This document shows, one piece after another, positions 21,001-33,151 of a stretch of DNA of 64,000 nt. This stretch comes from Colocasia esculenta (Eukaryota; Streptophyta; Magnoliopsida; Alismatales; Araceae), in assembly GCA_014218235.1 (NCBI GenBank), contig CM024766.1, positions 23,223,346-23,287,345 of the forward strand, in the 5' to 3' direction. The notes beneath the pieces were generated by a model. The model was given only the letters and a program-made list of their open reading frames with translations, did no database searches and was not told where the DNA came from. Within the stretch, counting starts at the first letter, position 1, and each line of letters opens with the position of its first letter. A program made the translations under genes and the position numbers.

Positions 21001-22180
21001 CTAGGATCTAAGATTCATTAGCCAGTGCATCATTGATTGTCCTAGGCTCAATTTGAGAAACAAATTCAGAGAAATCACAAGGAATGCTCATACCTCTTGT
21101 TCTTACCCTATCTTAAGGATCACCTATAATGTTTTCTCTTGGATGATCTGTGTGATACCTCAATTGCTTAGGTAGTCCTTCCTGTGGTTCTTCTTGTTGT
21201 TTAAGTTCTTCAAGTGGTTGATCTTCTTTCTCTCTTTCTTCAAGAGATGTCTATTCCAGATCCCTGCACTGATCTTCAACAAAATCTTCTTCTTCTTCTA
21301 TTTTCTTAATAGAAGGGTTAGTTTCATCAAATAAAATATGAACTATTTGTTCTACAGTTAAGGTTCTTCTATTCAACACCTTATATCCTCTAGGTTTTGA
21401 AATGTATCCTAGCAGAAAACCTTCATCACTTTTAGCATCTAATTTTTCTAAGTTATCTTTACCATTATTCAAAATAAAACACTTACAACCAAAGGGTCGA
21501 AGATGACTGATGTTTGCCTTTTTCTCCTTGTATAGGTCATAAGGTGTCTTCTTCAGGATTGGTCTGATCATGCACCTGTTGATGATGTAGCAAGTTGTGT
21601 TGATTGCTTTTGCCTGGAAATATCTTGGTAGATTGTATTATGTAAGTATAGTTCTCGCCATGCCCAGCAGTGTTCTATTTTTCCTTTCTGCTACTCCATT
21701 CTGTTGAGGTGTTCTTGGTGCAAAGAAGTTGTGTTTTATGCCATTTTCTTCACAGAACCTTACAAATTCTTCATTCTTGAATTCTCCACCATGATTAGAT
21801 CTAATACTGATTATCTGAAATTTCTAGTTCTTCTATACTAATTTACTGAACTTCAGAAAAGTTGAAAATGTTTCTGATTTGTCTTCCAAAAAGGATACCC
21901 AAATGTACCTTGAGTAATCATCTACAATTTCATAGCTATACACTTTTTCTCCAAGACTTACTATTCTTATAGGTCCAAATAAATCGATATAAATGAGTTC
22001 CAAAGGCTTGGAAGTTGTAACTACTATTTTGGACTGAAATGATGTCTTAGTTTTCTTTCCCTTTGCACATGCTGTATAGATTCCAAATTTCTTTAGTTTA
22101 AGTTTTGGAAGACCTTCAACTAGATCATACTTGATTAATTTATTGATCACTAATGTGCTTGCATGTCCTAGTCTTCTGTG
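21001..22180 (-). pseudogene. int: S4 integrase
   Basis: Minus strand. HRRLGHAS at about 22180, preceded by an in-frame TAG where Trp is expected. Then CAKGKKTK, YIDLFGPIR (about 22000), a frame change near 21835, NHGGEF and TPQQNGVAERK-like sequence (about 21790-21680), and the C-terminal KKTPYDLYKEKKANISHL to GYISKPRGYKV module (21571-21390). Degraded but colinear with S1. Confidence 0.85.
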
Positions 22181-22594
22181 CTATAAATCAGTTTCTTCAC
22201 TCTTGGTAGTTGCAAGACATAAGTTTAATTCTTTTAATTCTACTAGTTGTAGAGTGTACAAATTTTTGACTCTTTGTGCTTCAAAAACTATTTTTCCATC
22301 ATTTTGAATAATGCACTTATCATTATGAAATTTTACCAAGTGACCTTTGTCACACAGTTGACTGATGCTAATGAGATTGTGCTTTAATCCTTCTACATAC
22401 ATAACATCTTCTATTAAATCATTTTCTTGTGTTCCTACTGTTCCACATCCTAACACTTTGCCTTTTCTATTATCTCCATAAGTGACTTGATCAATCTCAT
22501 CTCTAAAACTTGTAAATAACTTTCTGTCACCTGTCATATGCCTTGAGCACCCACTATCCAAATACCATTTGGATGATCTCAGGCGACCCTGCAA
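22181..22594 (-). pseudogene. pro: S4 protease region
   Basis: Starts just after TTGCAG. WYLDSGCSRHMTGD at about 22565-22525 carries the aspartic protease DSG. A glycine-rich stretch and the ISQLCDKGH segment follow. The frame is open for 137 codons. Confidence 0.9.
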
Positions 22595-22603
22595 ACAAGT
22601 TTA
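22589..22603 (-). other. Stop codon plus TTGCAG at the S4 gag/PR boundary
   Basis: On the minus strand TAA (22603-22601) is followed by ACTTGT and TTGCAG (22594-22589), 15 nt in total and in frame with protease. It is homologous in position to 5022-5035. Confidence 0.55.
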
Positions 22604-24342
22604 AGTTGTTACTTTTGGTACCTAAATTTTCTTGGATCCTTGATGGTTAGTCTTAGGAATCCAACACAAGTGTCTAGTTACGCATGTGCTGACATTGTGC
22701 CCTAGTTGGTTACAGTGACTACAACATAGATCAAATGCATTCTTTATATGTGTAGTATTTCTAGAGTTCAGTTTTTTATTATAAACATACTTATTTACCT
22801 TTCTAGGATTTTTAATTTCCTTTTCCTTTACAAAATTAGGAATTTGATATTTTTCAGGATAGATAATATTCTCTTCATTAGTTGGAGGTGTATATCCTAC
22901 TCCATATTTCTTCTTACCAGATCAAGCACCTTTTAGTCTTACAAATAGAGATGTTTTACAGTTAGAAATTTTATCTATGGTAGCTTTTAAGTAGTTAGTT
23001 TCTTTTCTTAAATTTTCTTCATCTTTCAATTCTTTTAGATTTGATTCAATTTCCATGATTTTTATTCTTTAAATCTTCACACAGTAGTTCATTTGATCTT
23101 TTTGTTTCATTTAGGTTTTGTCCTAATCTTTCTACTTCATTTTTTAGGAAAGTATTAGATTTTTCTGGAGTAAGCAAATTTAACTTAACTATTTTCATTT
23201 GTTTAACTACTGTTTTATATTTTTCATACAGTTCATTGAAAGCATCTTCAAGACTATCAGAGTCAGATTGTGAACATGATGTAAAAAAAGTTTCAGAATT
23301 TTCCTGCTCCAATCCTGCTATGAGGGCTAGATTTGCTTTTTCTTCTTCTTTTGATTCTGAGCTTGAAGAGTCTGAACTTGTAGCTTCTTTATTATCCCAT
23401 GCTGCTGCCATTGCCTTTTTCTTGTACTTTTTGAACTTCCTTTCTTTGCCTTTCTTCTTCTCAGATCTTTCAACTGGATCCTTCTTCTTGAGCTTATGAC
23501 ATTAATACTTGTAATGTCCTCGTTGATTGCATTCGTAACATGTTGGTTCTTTCTTCTTATCCTTTTTGAAAAAACTCTTTGAGCCAAACTTCTTCTTTTT
23601 GGCAAGAATCCTTTGCAGTTTCCTCGACAGCATGACTTCATCATCACTGTCATCTGATTTCTCTTTTGAATCTTCAGAGGAAGAGGAATCTGCAACTTTC
23701 AAAGCATTTGGCAATTTCTTTTTCGATGAACCTTCAGAAAATCTTTCCATATTAATTTCATGAGCCATTAAAGAGCCAATTAATTTATCAATAGAAAGTT
23801 GAGTTAGATCATGTGCCACTTCAATAGCAGTGACCTTAGGGGTCCAGACATGAGTTAATGACCTTAGAATTTTTCTTACCTAATGAACTCAGTCCTACTA
23901 TTATATTTGAAAAGTGATTGTACATTTGGGTTATATTTTCATTTGGAAGCATTTTGAACTGTTCATACTAGGACACAAGAATATCTATTCTAGTTTGTTT
24001 TACTCTATCAATTCCTTCATAGATAACTTGTAGTTTATCCCATATTTCTTTAGCTGTTCTACAAGCAGATAATCTATTAAATTCTCTATTAGATAAAGCA
24101 CAACATAGATAGTTCTTGGCTTTGTAGTTTAGGGACATGTTTCTCTTATCAGCTATAGAAAGAGCAGAAGTTGTTTCACCAATTATAGTAAAATCACCTT
24201 GTTCTATTACCTGCCACAGATCAAAATCTGTGCCTCTGATGAAGCATTCCATCCGCATCTTCCAGTAATGATAGTCATCACCATCGAAGAATGGTGGCCT
24301 TGTAATAGACTGACCTTCATAGTTGTGACCTTCAGCTGCCAT
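22604..24342 (-). pseudogene. gag: S4 gag, with stops and frameshifts
   Basis: ATG at 24342 (MAAEGHNYEGQSI), UBN2 domain to about 23750, then a CX2CX4HX4C knuckle (CYECNQRGHYKYxC, about 23545-23500) whose penultimate position is a stop. An acidic Ser-rich segment and a coiled coil (23300-23046) follow. A second Cys/His motif CSHCNQLGHNVSTC lies near 22720-22680, ahead of a VPK motif and the TAA at 22603-22601. S1 has no such second motif at this place. A TAG replaces Trp in the KKIWVPK motif. Confidence 0.87.
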
Positions 24343-24379
24343 CTCTTCTCAAATCTTTCTATTCTTATGAGAAGACCTC

Positions 24380-24391
24380 ACTCTGATACCA
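24380..24391 (-). other. S4 primer-binding site
   Basis: Minus strand TGGTATCAGAGT, 11 of 12 bases complementary to initiator tRNA-Met, five bases from the LTR end. Confidence 0.88.
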
Positions 24392-25656
24392 CTTATTGGA
24401 TCGAGATGACACTAATGATGTCCTAGAGGGGGTGAATAGAACTTCTTGCGCTTTAAAGAATTTATCTGAAAGTAGACAACACTAAGTAAAGTTGTTAGCA
24501 TTTAGTGTAGTGTGAAACAAGTGTAAATTGGCGGAAGCAATCACACAGATGCACAAGAAATTTTATCCTGGTTCGGCCTTCCCACATGGAAGTCCTACAT
24601 CCAGTCCCTAAGCAACCTCTTGGAATTTCACTAACTGCGAAGAGAACTTGGCCTTCTCTCAACCTGAGAGGTATTACAATCCCACTTGCTCCCAAGCAAG
24701 TCTTCCCTTAACCAGGGGTACAAAGACTACCTACGCAGTAGGTCTTCCCTTCACAAGAGAGGCACTGTAGGAAACAAACCACCTGCATGTTATCTAAAAC
24801 AAAAATGAGGAACACTGGTGCGTCTACTCAGAAGGATGAGGAAACACAGAGAATTCAGAAAGAAATACAAATAAGAGTTTTAGCTCTAACTCTTTCTGAA
24901 TCTAATAGGGTGGACTAAAGAATAGATCTAAAGTTAAAAATGCACCCAACAGAAAAAGACTCCTAAGAACTTGAGAGCTTGGAAGTTTTCGGACTGAGGA
25001 GGTAGGTCTCTTTCTTTCAATTTAGTAGAAGGCTTTTCGGAGACTCTTGCTTTCAAATTCAGATGGGAGTGTGTAGCTATCTCTCTATTTGAGTTACTTG
25101 TTGTCTTGTTCAAAACTCCGGCTTCTATATATGCTTTAGAGGCCTTAAGTTTCCATTTGAAACTGCCCATTGGAGAACTAGCCATTTGAAGAGTAGTCGT
25201 TGATCCTTCGGATGTAGATGCTGTTGAGACTTTTGTTATTCAACAGTCCTTCAGCTTTATGGATTTTCAATGTCTTCAGGCTATGTTTTATAGCTTCACG
25301 GCTTAATAGATAGTCTTCATTAAATGTTCTGTAAGACTCCATGCTGAAGACTGAGGGCAAGACATGCTTCTTAAATGTTCTACAAGAAAGGACAAGACAA
25401 AAGAAGATACCTCCATACTTTCGGAGGTAGGTGAGATGGAAATATATGGAAAGTAAAAAGAACCTCGATGGACAGATGCTCAGTGCAATAAAAGGCAGAC
25501 AGACAGTTGCATCTAGAAGGTGAGGGGAGGTTCTGACAGTGGTAGGTGAACTTCTAACAGATACCACATGCAGCTTATACTTACCATCACATTTACTGCA
25601 AAGCAATTGTCAAAAGTAGAGAAGAACTGAACTTCTGATAAAAAGCAAGAGACCTG

Positions 25657-28448
25657 TAACGACCCTCTTTATATCGGTACGGTTCCACCAACCCACATCG
25701 ATATAGAAAGCATCACCACAGTGGGACATTTACCCAACACTAGTACAATAGGCTGAAACATACACAAATATATATATCTCATGACAGCGGAATTTAAAGA
25801 CTGAAAAGAAATCTTATTCCATCATCCACATTCCATTCACAGTCCATATAGAAGAAAAGAGAACTAACTGTTCATAACTGAAATAAAATAAATACATTGT
25901 CCACATGAGACTACGCAGAGTCTTTATTACATACTATGAAGTAATGGAAAGTACAATGCTAACTCCACAACAATCTCTCCTACTCTCGCTCCGAGTCGCT
26001 CCTAACGATCTCCTCGGAAGAAGTAGAAACGTCTGCACCTGTACGCCGAAGCAAGAATGAGTTCAAAGGAACTCAACAAGTAACACCAAGCACACTAACC
26101 ATACATACATCAAGTAATCTCCATATCCTTATGCTATATCATTACACATATTGCATGGAAGTGACAATTCTTCAAATAGAAACCTATTCATGATTTCTAC
26201 ACATTTTACACATGGGATTTAGTTTTATACACAATAAACTAATTCTATCACATGCTTTCTACACTTTTCACTATGCTAAACTGATTTCATTCAATCATTC
26301 ATAAGCCACATGTTGATCATTTTACACAATATTTACACATTTCATATCAACTAATTTAACATGAATTCTAAGATAAGTTTTCACATGGTTAACATATTTA
26401 TTTTAGTGAAAAGCTCGCTGTTTTGCTACTATCATGTCACATTCACAAGAAACTTATCATTTTTGCATGCTTTCATAAGAATTTCATGAACACATAATCA
26501 CTTACACAGGTTCACAATTTACACATTATCTTTCACTTAAACACATTTTCACTTTTCTTTAATGCCGTGACACATAGTCCAAACCACTTTAGAAAGACAC
26601 ACACTAATCACATCACATATCAATCACCTAGGCATTCCAGTGATTAATCTTAGTTACTGCGCAGAACCGGGAGAAGCACTCTCCACCCAAACCAGCGATA
26701 CTTGTTCGCCTCCAGGATTTAATCCCAATGCCCATGGGACATCACACACTTTGAACTTTCCTGTGGGGACTTTACCACAGTACAGTTCCATAGCCATCTA
26801 AGGTAGCAGTGTCACCCATTGGCACATTAATACATTTTCTCAATTTCAACACATTTCTAATATAAAATATTTACGCATTCATCTCATGTTCACACATTTA
26901 CATTCTTCAGTATTACCTAGCATGATACTACTATTTTTAGTATTAATCAAATTTTTACAACAATTCTAATCATGCTGAAATTTTTGCAGAATTAAACATT
27001 AATCATATTAGCATGTATAAATCATTAATATCTAACATAAAACAAGTTTATATAGTTACTGTCACCTGTTCAGTACAGAAATTTAACCAGAAATTCATCA
27101 CATTTAACCATCATGCATACCAAAATTTACATTTTTCTGAGTTACACATAATTTCTGAAAATTCTAACAGTGATGTTATCCACTGTAAAAATAGCCAAAC
27201 TGATATAAATTTTCATTATTCGGATTCACAATTTATTACATACATGAATACTAACAGTACAAATTTTATCACAAATTATAGGAATTTAACTGGTTTCGCA
27301 TGAATTCTTAACTTTTCTACATTGAGTAGACATATTAACAAATTTTCCGTTCAGGAAATTTAATAAACTATACAGATGTTATAAATTACTCAAATTTTTA
27401 TATCATACATCAGATCTCATAAACAATGTACAGAAATTTCATGGCAATTAAATTCTATACATGTTTCATAAACGACATTTTCCAAGATTAAAATTCTGTC
27501 GATAGCACATTCAAAGAATTCTAATAATTAGTGAGAATTTCAAAAATGCACAATAACTCACAGTACACCCAAACATATGTATTTACATATTATATGAAAT
27601 TTTACTGTATATTCTCATGCGGAAAAACTCAAAAATTAGTTTATATAAGGACAGACTTGCACACTGTTGCAGTCTGAAGAACTCGACGGCATGGGGTGGC
27701 CGTCTATAGGTTAACAACATTTTATGATGCCGCCAATACATGATATTAGCGGCAAGGGATCTTGACGTTAATATCCTTTCTGCACAAACATAGACTGAAA
27801 GCCAACAAATCACTTGAAAGGGGGGTTCCAGAACACGAGAAAAATCTGAAAATTTCCTGGGACATACTAGACACATGTAGGATTGATGTGAATGGGGTAC
27901 TTGCCTCCTGTAAAATCCACAAACGTTGATTCAAGCCGGAGAAGCCCTCCTCGGCCTGTGCCAAAGAGTCTCCAAATCCCTCCTTCTTCGGATCTTCTGT
28001 TGATCTTCACTGCACACCAGCGTGGGGAGTCGTTCCCGGATGTTCAAGGTTGACACTAGTCGGTGCAGATCGCCAGATGAAGCCTCCCGAAGCCGGATCT
28101 CTCAGGTTCAAGTTAGGGTTTTTGCTTAGAAAAGATAGGTTTTTGACCCAAGAGCCAAAAGGGGTGGATCTGGCCGAAATCTGGATATTATAAAGGGTTG
28201 GGGTCGGATAGGTTAAAGGGGCAAGTCTCAGAGCCGTTGGGAAGGGTTTCCAAAACAAGAGGCTCAATTTCCGGAGGCGTTTCCAGATTGGAATCGTAAT
28301 AGGTCTGGGATATTGGCGTCCATATCTATGGTCGCCTATCCAAAATGGGCGTCCATCGATATTGCCGCCTACCCCTGGTCAGCGTCAGCCGATGTGGACG
28401 CCGACTGGCCGACAAAACTCACTTTAATTATGCAGGATTTATAACACT

Positions 28449-28487
<39 letters not shown>

Positions 28488-28636
28488 CTTGAATACACTA
28501 TGTACATTTCAATAATACTAATTCATACAATTTATATAAATAAATACTTATACACAATAGTCTATACATCAATAGTATACACTTATACGCATATACGTAT
28601 ACTTAAGCAAGCAAGATGAAAATCAAGGGCCTTACA
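25657..28636 (-). mobile_element. Solo gypsy-type LTR X-B, 2.98 kb
   Basis: Plus-strand ends TGTAACGACCC and GGCCTTACA, flanked by AGACC (25652-25656) and AAACC (28637-28641), a duplication with one mismatch. Its first 150 bp match the reverse complement of the X-A end (36820-36968), so it is the same family in opposite orientation. The GGCGTCC/GCCGCC motif region (27680-27780 and 28310-28420) flanks a TATA-like TTTATAATA (minus, about 28190). No coding sequence is seen. Family placement (Tekay/Del-like by terminus and length) is an inference. Confidence 0.82.
28449..28487. repeat. (AC)n(AT)n microsatellite in X-B
   Basis: Ten AC units followed by about nine AT units, near the end of LTR X-B. 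Confidence 0.95.
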
Positions 28637-28904
28637 AAACCAATTTGTATATTTATTTTAGATCTATTCAAAGATATTTTATGTTGTCATTTTGAATATA
28701 AATTATCCTACCTAACAGAATATTTAAATGATGGTAAAAATAAAAAGCATTATTCTGTAGGATATGCAAGCGTTAATCATTCTGTAAGAGATCCCATATG
28801 GATAACAAAGACATTGAATTACATAAAATCAAGATTGCATGAATTTTATGAAATGAAAAATTCATACAGAAATTATTATTAAGTACATAGAAGTTGATAG
28901 TATA

Positions 28905-29335
28905 CTTCGACTTTCCTGAAGTCGGAGTCAGAGACAAGAGGTACAAGATGAACTTCGACTCTACAGAAGTTGCAGTGAGACTGATAACAAAATTCGACTT
29001 TTGGGAAGTTGAAGTAATAAGCATCAATCGGTCATACTTCGACTTCTGGGGAGTCAGAGTGCAAATAATAGACTTCGAATTTCAAGGATTTGCAGTATAA
29101 TACAGAGACTTCAACTTCTCAGGAGTCTGAGTGAGAGGACTTCGACTTTTTAGAAGTCAGAGTGAAAGCATTCATCAATCGATATCTTACTTCGGCTTTA
29201 AGAGAGTCGGAGTCTAGACTTCAACTTCTAGTAAGTCGGAGTACTAACAGACTTCGACTTTCAAAGAGTCGGAGTACAGTTCTCAGATGGTTCATCCTTT
29301 CTACTTTTCTGGAGTCGCAGTCCATAGTCGGAGTT
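28905..29335. promoter_or_regulatory. Array of 25-bp near-palindromes in the S4 LTR
   Basis: About eleven units, each with an arm like ACTTCGACTT, a 5-nt centre and an arm like AAGTCGGAGT, starting near 28910, 28952, 28992, 29036, 29072, 29108, 29138, 29190, 29218, 29251 and 29308. Spacing is 30-50 bp. In the sense of the element (minus) the array lies in the upstream half of the LTR, as the GTCGAC array does in S1. The core TCGAC is shared with GTCGAC, but the flanks differ. Confidence 0.8.
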
Positions 29336-29534
29336 AGTATGGTACATAGTATACGCTGTGGACTTAGAGAAATTTCGTGTGTTGATAAATAGTATTATAC
29401 AAGTCATTTTACTTGTGGTATATTTCAATAAATTTGTTTGTAGAGATAGTCTTAAAAGGTTTTGTTATAGCAAAAACACAATATTTTAAAGAGATAGTTG
29501 TTCAACAAATCTTCTAAAAGATAGTTGCTCAACA

Positions 29535-30446
29535 TTTTCCTTGCGAGAGCATTCTCCATCCAAGGAGGGTTTTGCGGGCTGGTTAGTGTGAGGAGCAGGT
29601 CCCTCTAAACCCGAGGAAGTGCTATGGACGAGTCATCGACATCTAGAAGGCTTAGGAGTTCAGATCTAACCAAGGAAGGGTCATCGTCTTGCATGGACAA
29701 GGAGAGCTTCTTCGGCTTTAAAGCAAGGATTTGTTTTGTTTTTAAGGCAAGTAACTAAGGCTTTTGCCTTGTGATCATACGTTCTAGAGCTAGTGATTTT
29801 ATTGGGATTTTAAAAATTAATCTAAGTGTTCTATGAGGAGTTTTTCCTTTGACATTTCTTGTACTATTTTTTGGTTTTCTGTTCGGAGAAACTTAACGAC
29901 AATATACTATGCCGCTAGGTTTAAGTTAATGACAATAAACCTTGCTGCAAACCCATGTTGGCGACAACATCAATTGTCATCTACCCTGAGTAAATTGTAG
30001 TTGATGCTGTCGTCAAGTTCTTACTTGCAGTTTTCTTCTATTTCCTTCTAAATAGAATGTTATACAAATGAATGCATGATTTCAGATTTTTTGTAGTTTT
30101 GTCACGTTACCAGTCAGGTCTGCAACCAATTCTGAATTTCTGAACAAGAGTTTTTACCCAAAACTATTTATTCTAAATTCTGAATATAGTGAATGAGGAA
30201 TGGTCTAATGGTTAATTGATTTCTATGCAAGCATGCATAGATAAAATTGTTAAATAGCATGACTGAAAGCATTTCAGGTCTGAGCATGTTAGTTTAGCCA
30301 TCATGACAACAAGTATTGATCTCTATAGACATTTTGGATTGGTACAATATTATTTCTAGAATAACTATTTAAATAGTATAAATGGCTTTGCATGTTAGAA
30401 AATTATGATAAATTAGGATTGTGTCATATGTATTTTAGTCATGCTA
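29535..30446 (+). mobile_element. Gypsy-type LTR X-E, middle part
   Basis: Non-coding. GCCGCTAGG, TTGGCGACAAC and related motifs at 29895-30010 match the downstream motif zone of X-A (34440-34535), so this is family X in plus orientation. S4 was inserted at its left and S2 at its right (after TGCTA at 30442-30446). The LTR resumes at 53537. Confidence 0.7.
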
Positions 30447-32066
30447 TGTTGTGTCCCTGATTTTGATGATGTCATAAATCAAACAAAATGTCACAAATGT
30501 CTAACACAAGTTATTTGTATCACATGAATTTTCACAAAGTCAAAGTCATCTTTCATGTGTTGACTCTGGTTGCATCATAAGTTAACACATTTGTATCAAT
30601 GGAAGAGTTACTGGAGTTCAGTGATGTACATAAGGTCGACTCTATTCAAAGGTTAGGTCGACGCTTAAAGAGCTTTCAGTAGCGCAGATATTCAGAGTAG
30701 CACATGAGGTCGACACTACTCGAAGAACAGGTCGACTCTAGTTGTTTTTTTGGCTAGCGTTGAAGGGGTGGAATCAGATAAGGTCGACTCCAGATGAGGA
30801 TCAGGTCGACACTAATCAAGTTCCTTGTGAGCATTTGAAGAGAAGTGTTAGCTGAGGTCGACTCCATATCAGGATGAGGTCGACTCCATCAGTCTATTAG
30901 GTCGACTCTATCATCAGATGAGGTCGACACTACGTTGTTACACAGTCAACTCAACATCATAGACAGTTAGTCAGAATTACAGTCACTTGGATGAGGTCGA
31001 CTCTAGAGGACATGGAGTCGACTCTACTGAAGATTTTTTCACTGATCCAAGTCAAGTCATGTGGATATGCGTCGACACTGATCAGGATGAGTCAACTCTA
31101 TGACACTTGTTCTACAGAGATGAAAAGTATCTTCTAGTGCATAAGTCATGGGCATGTGACCCGAGGATCAATGATTGGGACTTCGGGTACACCTCACATG
31201 GTTTTGAAAGATACTTCTTTTGGCGGCAAAAGCATCTCCCAAGTTTTTGGGATTCTATTGAGGGGTCCACTGAGAAGAGTCCGTGATTCAGATCAAAAGT
31301 AGTGCGTCGTCCTTTGCAGAACAGATCACATCTAGGAATAAAAAGTGTAGTGATCTGAGAGCGAAAAATACAAAGAGCAAGAGCTTGAGTTCAGTGAGAG
31401 CAGCAGACTTCAGAGCAGTCAACTGATCGTGAGAAGAGTATGCTGGATCGTATCTTCTTCCATATGAAGACCTGCTGTTGATCAAGTGAAGCAGAGCATC
31501 GGATTTCACCTTAAATTCAGAGACAATTGATCCTTGTGTTGTAACCAGAAGAGGAATTCGATGAGCTCAAGCTTGAAGAAGATGCAATTGGGAGTTCAAG
31601 GAGTCATCTGACCAGATCCAACTCCAGCGCAAAGCGTTTTCTTATTTCTGCACTTCTTTAGACTTTTCTCTTGTTGGATTTTACCAACTTCTTCTCTACA
31701 CCAATTTGTTTGGTTGTCTGCTCCGATTGGAGTAGACAGTTTGAATCTACGCTGTGTGTAAGGATTGTGAGATTTGGAACAATCTTGAAGCTGTGAATCA
31801 GTAGTTAGTAAGAAGCTCTGAATCAGTGGTTGTGTGAGTCTCTCACACATTTGAGTTGATAGTGAAGCCTCACTTGGTTTAGTGAGGGGTGGACGTAGGT
31901 CTCCACACTGGAGCCGAACCACCTTAGAAATATCGCTTGCACTTGTGTGGTTTGATGTTAACTGTTTAGATCGTTTCATCAAATCTGATCCTAATCTCAA
32001 GAATTTAATTTTTAAATTAGTCAATATCTATTCACCCCCCTCTAGATATTCATTCCACACATAACA
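30447..32066 (+). repeat. S2 5' LTR
   Basis: 1,620 bp, TGTTGTGTCC to CATAACA. GTCGAC array 30635-31076, then stem-loops TGTGTGAG/CTCACACA (31831-31849), CCTCACT/AGTGAGG (31868-31887) and CTCC/GGAG (31901-31913). The GGACGTAGG...CCGAACCACC block is at 31890-31923. No clear TATA box is seen. It starts with the same TTTTGATGATGTCAT found in S3 and at 14455. Confidence 0.95.
30635..31076. promoter_or_regulatory. Array of 13 GTCGAC palindromes in the S2 5' LTR
   Basis: GTCGAC at 30635, 30657, 30709, 30731, 30783, 30805, 30857, 30879, 30901, 30923, 30996, 31017 and 31071. They come in pairs 22 bp apart, and pairs repeat about every 74 bp. The setting is mostly AGGTCGACTC or AGGTCGACAC. Confidence 0.85.
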
Positions 32067-32068
32067 CG

Positions 32069-32080
32069 TGGTATCAGAGC
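32069..32080 (+). other. S2 primer-binding site
   Basis: TGGTATCAGAGC, two bases after the LTR end, complementary to initiator tRNA-Met. Confidence 0.95.
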
Positions 32081-32129
32081 TAGGCTCTCCATTTTTTTTG
32101 GTTTTACAACCAGGAGAGATCTGTATGAT

Positions 32130-32420
32130 ATGGATTCTAGAGGTTATATTGCTGAAGGTCATTCTGTGAATAGACCACCCTACTTTGATGGAACTAATTA
32201 TGCATACTGGAAAACTCGTATGCAGGTGTTTTTGCAAAAGATCATCAAATCTGGAGGGTGGTAAGCAATGGACCTTACGAATTGTCTGAAGATGAAGAGA
32301 AGTGGACTCAAGAGGAGATAAAGAAGTCGAATGCTAACTGGAGTGCGATGAATATCATGCAGTGCTCATTCCATCCTACATAGTTTTCAAGGGTATCATC
32401 ATGTGGAAGTGCAAAGGAAA
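32130..32420 (+). pseudogene. gag: S2 gag, N-terminal part
   Basis: ATG at 32130 opens MDSRGYIAEGHSVNRPPYFDG, parallel to S1 gag. One indel lies near 32235 and an in-frame TAG near 32382. The sequence is cut after AAGGAAA at 32420 by X-A and resumes at 36969 (GGAAATCTGGAAT, the KEIW motif). Confidence 0.88.
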
Positions 32421-33076
32421 TGTGAGACCCCGAATTTTATTTCATTTTATATTGTACATGTGTATTTACTTGTTGTGTATATAACATGTGTATTCAATTT
32501 TTCATATTACAATTTCTATATTCCTCATGAGCATATGCGTATATATATATGTTATTTTATGCAAGAATAGGCAATTAGTTAATTTTGTGCATAATGTGTT
32601 TGTTAAAATCCTAGGCATATTATACTTAAGTAATGTTGTGTATGTTTAATCTGATTGTCGATGTGCATGTTGTATTTATCTATTTCATGCATAATGTACA
32701 TAACTACATTGTATACGTGTGTATATATATTTATACATATGTCAATTTAAGTGTACGTATGCAAGAATTAATTTTGTTGTATAGATTTTCTTAGTTAACT
32801 TATTGCATATTGCATCTTAAAGGTACCGTGCATATATTACCTAACTATTGATATGTAAATCATGCTACTTATCCCATGGATATTGTAGGCAATAATGCTT
32901 TGTACCTATGGATATATGTGTGTTAATTTCGTGCATGTGATATCTAACTATCTAATTCTATACGCATTAAGTTATCCATAGTATATACATATATTGTACT
33001 TATAAATAATGTTGTGCATACGATATGTAACTACTGTTATCTACCTTGTAAGTACATGTGAGTTATTTTCGTACAC

Positions 33077-33151
<75 letters not shown>

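Larger units (their letters stand above)
15651..29534 (-). mobile_element. Sirevirus S4, minus strand, 3' end outside the window
   Basis: Reading leftwards: 5' LTR 29534-24397 (split by X-B), PBS 24391-24380, gag from 24342, PR 22594, INT, RT (split by solo LTR H), RNase H to 18018, spacer with palindromes, and env-like region from 17431. It is interrupted at 15651 by the solo LTR, so its PPT and 3' LTR lie off the left edge. It is a different family from S1 and S2: gag, the env-like region and the LTR palindrome all differ. Many stops make it defective. Confidence 0.88.
24397..29534 (-). repeat. S4 5' LTR, split by X-B
   Basis: Reading from 29534 leftwards it starts TGTTGAGCAAC and ends CTCGATCCA at 24397. 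Without X-B and its duplication it is about 2.15 kb. It contains the near-palindrome array (28905-29335), a block homologous to GGATGTAGG...CCGAACCA at about 24600-24565, and stem-loops at 24655-24760: CTCTC/GAGAG, CTTGC/GCAAG and ACCTAC/GTAGGT. The high-coordinate end could instead be the similar TGTTGAACAAC at about 29497. Confidence 0.75.

Noticed and set aside
30635..31076. CRISPR-like regular repeats
   Set aside because: The repeats are 6-10 bp palindromes with conserved neighbours inside an LTR of a plant retrotransposon. There is no 23-47 bp repeat with unique spacers and no cas gene.
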